In this document: positions 59,663-64,000 of the stretch, piece by piece | How the letters are laid out: each line of letters begins with the position of its first letter | How positions within the stretch are numbered: position 1 is the first letter of the stretch | Origin: Pezicula radicicola | Lineage: Eukaryota > Ascomycota > Leotiomycetes > Helotiales > Dermateaceae | Reading direction: 5' to 3' | Assembly (NCBI GenBank): GCA_003008705.1 | Contig: PDUO01000005.1 | Coordinates: 1,119,997-1,183,996, forward strand | Length of the DNA stretch: 64,000 nucleotides | The notes under the pieces: model-generated | Told to the model about the DNA's origin: nothing | Database searches by the model: none | The model's input: the letters and a program-made list of their open reading frames with translations, nothing else | Made by a program: the position numbers and the translations under genes

Positions 59663-62199
59663 ATGGCTACAAACTTCAGGATAAACGATGACAGTGAGGA
59701 TCTCGGTGATGCCTTGCTGGTCAAGGACGAGATCCGGCATTCGCTAGAGGAGCGTCAGCTCGACTTTGAGCAACCCGTAATTGCAACGCGGAGGGCAAGA
59801 TGGAACCCAAAACTGTCAACCTTCAGTTCGGGGTAAGAAGTGGAAACACTGTCGTTTAATGATGGTCAAGAGCTAATCTGTCGCTAGATTTTGGGTGCTG
59901 TTCTCTGTTTGGTCAATCTTGACTGCAAGGAGGGTGTTGACTGATGAATTTCGTAAGTTCTGTCCTCGCCTTACTGCTCTAATTACATGTTGACTTTTTT
60001 TTATAGCCTATCGTAAGTAACTCTTATTGAAGTCCGACTACCTGGCTACTTCAAAGTTGCCTTGTCTGGGGATGGACCATGATCACGTGGTTAACATTCA
60101 GCAGCAATATGTTTCCTTGTCCTTCTTCAGGGCGTAGCCTACATCTGCGTGACTTGGTTTGTACTTCTCATAGTCATGGGAGATCTCTTAAGAGACCGGA
60201 AACGCAACTGCCAGGGCTCCAATGCTACTTTCACAGTAGCTCAGATGTTTTTCATCTTCGCCCGATATTGCCTGACAGTGTGCTTCTCCATGGCTGCACT
60301 CATTCTCAGTACTGAGGCTCTTATGCGCTTCGATAATTTTTCTGTACTGGTTATGCTACCAGTAAGTAGTACTCTAAGCTTACGCTTATAGACAGAGACC
60401 TAATTTGAAGGCAGGTCCTAGCTTATGCAATAGATTCCATTCTATTCAGCTTTGCTCACGCCGTACGTTTGCTCCCAAAAGACCATGGGCCAGACCACTG
60501 GGTTGTCCTCTGGGCCGTAGTAGTTTGTGTCGCCATAGCAGTGATCGTCTACGATGATTATCGAATTACCCCTGCAGGAGTAATCTATGCCATTGTTGGC
60601 ATTTTCTGTGGCAGCGTTGGTCGACTAATCGCAGGAATTGGCCCTCAAGTACCTAAAATGGGCCTACATACCTGGGACTGCTCATTCTTTTGGTTCCTCT
60701 GGGCTGGCATGCCTCCCTGCTTGCTTATCACAGTCTACTCGGCCGTCAAGTATGAGAACGTTTGGAACGCCTACCAAATCCTCACGTCTTGGGATATGGC
60801 GACTTTTCTCGCCAACGTAGCGCCAGGAGTACTGACTCATCTTCTTTTGAACACTCCATTGCGGTCTACCTTACAAATTTCTACGACGGAAGGTACCGCA
60901 TATCAGAATGGTGGAGAGAGCGTAGTTGACGCCATCGATGCCACACTTTATGTCTCTGTCCTACTCCTTCCAATAAGTACTCTTTATGAGGATAATCTCG
61001 TTGACTGGGTACAAATCGGCGCCTTTGTATTCATCTTCGTTATTAGCGTTGGACCAAAGCAAATTAGTCTTTACCTTCCCCGGCTTATCAACTTCGTCCG
61101 CAGAAGATCGAGAGAGAGTAAATGGTACGCCTTCTGGCACAGACCTTTAGTCCTCTGTACCACCACCGCCATTTTTGCTCTACTAACAAGCGCAATCCTT
61201 ATGTCCTGGACTAATAGCTTCGCTTACGAGCGCAGCGAAAGATCCTGGCCCGGAGGCGCTGCCGTTTTGGATACAGTCTACCGCGCACCTACTCGAGACA
61301 GACTCGAAATAGTAATCGCTCACTCCGAGAACGACCCTATAGAAAGCGTCCAAGAAATAATATCTCTAATGACCGGCATGTCGTCAATCCTGTTCTACAA
61401 TCCAATAATAACAGTCTACACCAAATCCACCTCAGAAAACGTAACTCACCAAATAGTCGACGGAACAGGCATCGACGAAACCAACATTAAGCCCCTAAAA
61501 AATACAGGTGGCGTCACAGCAACCTTCTTACAACACATGCTGACGAAGTGGGACACACTCTCGACACATACCATGTTCTTCCACGCATCCTCCACCACAG
61601 CCCAAAACCTCGAACTCATCCACTCCCGCATCAATGATTTCTACACTGGCCCAGCAGGATATCCATATCCTGAAAACCTATTTGCATCTTCTGGATTCCT
61701 CAATCTGGGAGATTTCACCACCTGTAATTGTCACTCGTGCTACGAACCAACAACAAACTGGCGCGATACTTTCTCTCTGCTGCCCTCCATGTGGGGAGCC
61801 TCTCACCCATCCACCCCAGACCGACCATCACCGTCATGCCAAAATATTATCTTAACCCATGGCAACAACTTCATAGCTTCAGCGCAAAGGATCAGGGGTA
61901 TTAAAAAGGACGTCTGGACCACCCTCTTTGAAGCTCTCATCAAAGAAGATTTACCAAATGCATGGGCCCACGATAAGAAGAAGATTGGGTGGGCAGAAGG
62001 TGATAAACAGATGAGGATAGAGGGAAAGATAGATAGTCTGGAGGAACCATTCTTAGGATATACGGTAGAGAGATTGTGGGCTGTGTTGTTGCAGTGTAGT
62101 AATAGGGAGATTGCTTGGAAGTGTCCAGGGATGTGGAGTGGATGGAGAAATGGTGGAGGGGGTGCGGATTGTGGGTGTATTGATGCTTGGGGAACTTAA
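59663..62199 (+). CDS. Multi-pass membrane protein with C-terminal DUF3431 domain, 761 aa, with a 6-bp microexon
   Basis: Exons 59663-59832, 59888-59952, 60007-60012 (6 bp), 60102-60361, 60415-62199; total 762 codons. Joining through the microexon gives EFPYPAICFLVLLQGVAYIC, a continuous transmembrane helix, and no other splice keeps the frame. About eight to ten hydrophobic segments occupy residues 58-430 (for example FVLLIVMGDLL, VVLWAVVVCVAIAVIVY, LVLCTTTAIFALLTSAIL). A soluble domain from about 455 onwards begins RDRLEIVIAHSENDP and includes TTCNCHSC and YTVERLWAVLLQC, the features of DUF3431, a fungal family often linked to cell-surface or glycosyltransferase-like proteins. Function is unknown. 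The N-terminal membrane region is not a transporter family I recognise. Confidence 0.85.
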
Positions 62200-63360
62200 A
62201 GTCCTGTCAAGATGGCAGGTTTGTTTTCTGGAGCTTGGAGTTTTGGGCTTGGGACTTCCCCTCTTATAGGAGGGATGGGGCATTCAGTTGCATGCAATGC
62301 GCATTGTAGTATATTTTGATAGCGTAGTGTAGATATCTTGCAGCATTGTATAGAGCATTAGAGACAATATTTAGAATTGTAAACTGGCGTCTTTTGGGAA
62401 GCAAAGTAATAGAGTTCATAAAGCGCTTAATTTTGCTGAGTAGTGCCGAACTACTTGAGTCAAGTGAGCTATTAAGCCAAAGAGATAGTACGTAAAGACA
62501 TAAATCATAAATCATAACCGGCTTCATAATCTAAGGTACTGTACGAATTGGGTTATAAGATATCATTTTAGATAGATCTCTATTCAGATGTAAGAGATGG
62601 ATTTGGGTATCTCAGTTGATTTAGGTAACTCACTTGATCTAGATAGCTCACTTGCCCTAATTAAAATGATCTTTTATAACCCAATTTGTACGGTACGTAC
62701 ATAACTAGGTATGAACTTGTCGGCTAGGCTCAGCTTTAGACGACCCCCCTATTTTATCTAGGCGGATACAAGCAGAATTCCTTCAGGAGATGATTATTAT
62801 GCGAACTCTCTTTAAAGCATTACCACCACAATGTCTACCTCTGTCAAAATTCTTCTGAGCTCCAAATATTCACTTCAACGGCATCATGCAGTAAAAGTCT
62901 ACTAATTATCAAAGGCTCGGTATCATCTAAGTTGAAATCTAGATATTAAAGGAGGATTAATGGGAATGGGATGCTAGAGGCGCGTTGTCAACTCACGACA
63001 AACAAAACCATATATTTAGCAATCTTGATAGTTAGGATAGCAGCATCAAATATTCTTGGATTTAGCTACCAAATCGTACGCCAGACATTAATGCGTCTAG
63101 AAACAATAAAATGCTACCATCGTACATGCCTTCTAACTCCCCCAGATATTGAATTAAACTCCAAACAAATGCTTACGTTTTGTTTATACAGTCAAGCCTT
63201 TCAACGCCCATCCCTAACCCGCTTCATTGATGATATGATTATCCATCATCCCCAATGGCCAGAATCCTTACGCCCAAAATTGCAAATGCCGCCCTACAAC
63301 TCTCTGATCCTGAATCGAATAATGATGTGTTTGTTATGGTGGATGCCCAACAATATCAAT
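62200..63360. other. Convergent intergenic region with a complete M2 element
   Basis: Contains an M2 core fragment (62451-62471) and the intact M2 element at 62539-62693. A plus-strand 147-codon frame at 62971-63414 overlaps the next gene's end and shows no family features. Confidence 0.5.
62539..62693. mobile_element. Complete M2 MITE, 155 bp, TA-flanked
   Basis: The left end CTGTACGAATTGGGTTATAA then GATATCATTTTA and the right end (complement CCGTACAAATTGGGTTATAA then AAGATCATTTTA) are inverted repeats of about 32 bp. TA flanks both ends (62537-62538, 62694-62695). The core holds three to four units of the M2 minisatellite in reverse orientation (GGTAACTCACTTGATCTAG). Little RIP is visible compared with 14545-14628. 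Confidence 0.8.
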
Positions 63361-64000
63361 TCAAACACAAGTCCACTCCGCAAAAACACACCACCTAGCG
63401 CTCCTATCTGCTAGCACCAGACCCCTCCATACACCCCTCTCACCGCATTTGATGATCGTTTCCCAGGTGCCACCATCACCCGCCTCGACTGGCTGGCTCG
63501 TGCTCTGTGATCTCTCCTCTTTCCTCATCAACCTTAAAATCTTCCCGCCAGGAGACTGGATCGCCAATTTCGCAGGCTTCTTTGATGCAAAAGCATTTGT
63601 TGTGCTTGGATTGGAGCCGGAAGCAGAGGAGTTGGACATCGACATCGCCGAACTGGGGCGAACGAATGGGATTGGAGATGTTCCCCCTGGATTTGGGGAT
63701 GAAGTTGTGAGAGAGGATGGATGTTGCCTGACCGCAAAGACGAATGTATTGTTCACAGCTAGTCGTGCGCACTGAGGTTGTGCCACATAAAGATCGTGTC
63801 GTTGAGCATGAGGTGTTGGATGTCGTGTGAAGAATTCGTATGGCGGGTTATCGCCAGTGTGAATTATCGGAAGTGCGACAGCAAGGGGATGAGGTATATC
63901 CTTGATTGAGTGCATCAAACCTCGTTTCCCCGCATAGATCTTCAGAATTCCTTGACCTTCATCTCCGGGAAGCAGAGCCTTGACTGTATACCTTTTTTGG
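63361..64000 (-). CDS. Unrecognised fungal protein, 3' part (5' end beyond the window)
   Basis: An open frame continues from the window edge to a stop at 63361-63363, at least 212 residues, with no intron seen. The first part reads VKALLPGDEGQGILKIYAGKRGLMHSIKDIPHPLAV and GDNPPYEFFTRHPTPHAQRHDLYVAQPQCARL, with a regular strand-like pattern suggesting a folded beta-rich domain. A serine-rich linker follows (SSAMSMSNSSASGSNPSTTN). The end again looks folded (WETIIKCGERGVWRGLVLADRSARWCVFAEW), possibly half of a PH-like or split domain. I do not recognise the family. The strong pattern and clean frame argue for a real gene. Confidence 0.75.
   Translation of the reverse strand, partial: QKRYTVKALLPGDEGQGILKIYAGKRGLMHSIKDIPHPLAVALPIIHTGDNPPYEFFTRHPTPHAQRHDLYVAQPQCARLAVNNTFVFAVRQHPSSLTTSSPNPGGTSPIPFVRPSSAMSMSNSSASGSNPSTTNAFASKKPAKLAIQSPGGKILRLMRKEERSQSTSQPVEAGDGGTWETIIKCGERGVWRGLVLADRSARWCVFAEWTCV

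Noticed and set aside
62971..63414. 147-codon plus-strand frame
   Set aside because: It overlaps the end of the minus-strand gene, has no recognisable domain and low-complexity composition typical of 3' flanks.

Overview
This is a 64 kb piece of a filamentous ascomycete (Pezizomycotina) nuclear genome. The evidence is short GT-AG introns of about 45-110 bp in nearly every gene, fungus-specific families (Zn2Cys6 regulator, LR-type rhodopsin, DUF3431, CASTOR-like ACT protein), and a transposon island whose C:G pairs have mostly become T:A with CAG/CAA turned into TAG/TAA, the mark of repeat-induced point mutation (RIP). A Leotiomycete is possible, but this is a low-confidence guess. Exon borders below were worked out by hand from splice consensus, reading phase and family knowledge; for all intact multi-exon genes the exon lengths sum to a multiple of three.

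Layout. (1) About 413-14,630 is an AT-rich nested transposon island with one 795-bp assembly gap. It holds a Ty1/copia element with matching 295-bp LTRs and a 5-bp target duplication (4916-10933), several copies of a 0.75-kb TIR repeat, a Tc1/mariner transposase relic and three small TIR elements. No gene survives there. (2) 14.7-20 kb holds a divergent pair, a GH3 beta-glucosidase (-) and an MFS sugar transporter (+), sharing a 528-bp promoter with CreA-type sites. (3) 20.7-35.6 kb is core biology: V-ATPase subunit A, a Gid7/WDR26-like ubiquitin-ligase subunit, ribokinase, the dynamin Vps1, a peroxisomal CoA-transferase/AMACR-like protein ending in SKL, and a short-chain dehydrogenase. (4) 38.7-53.2 kb has a rhodopsin with proton-pump residues, a CASTOR-like tandem ACT protein, a CHERP-like CID/RS protein, a small DUF4748 protein, a propeller-linked inositol polyphosphate 5-phosphatase and a GFA-domain protein. 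(5) 54-58.5 kb has two divergent genes, a Zn2Cys6 regulator and an NtaA/SnaA-type flavin monooxygenase, both broken by frameshifts and stops. (6) 59.6-64 kb has a multi-pass DUF3431 protein with a 6-bp microexon and the 3' part of an unrecognised protein running off the edge.

Most neighbours look like ordinary fungal gene order. Two pairs look functionally linked: glucosidase with transporter (oligosaccharide uptake and cleavage), and the two decayed genes (probably a lost regulator-enzyme module). The most distinctive unexplained structure is a family of small TA-flanked inverted-repeat elements whose core is an 18-bp minisatellite close to AAATCAAGTGAGTTACCC. Pieces of it recur in at least nine places, including an intron of the decayed regulator.
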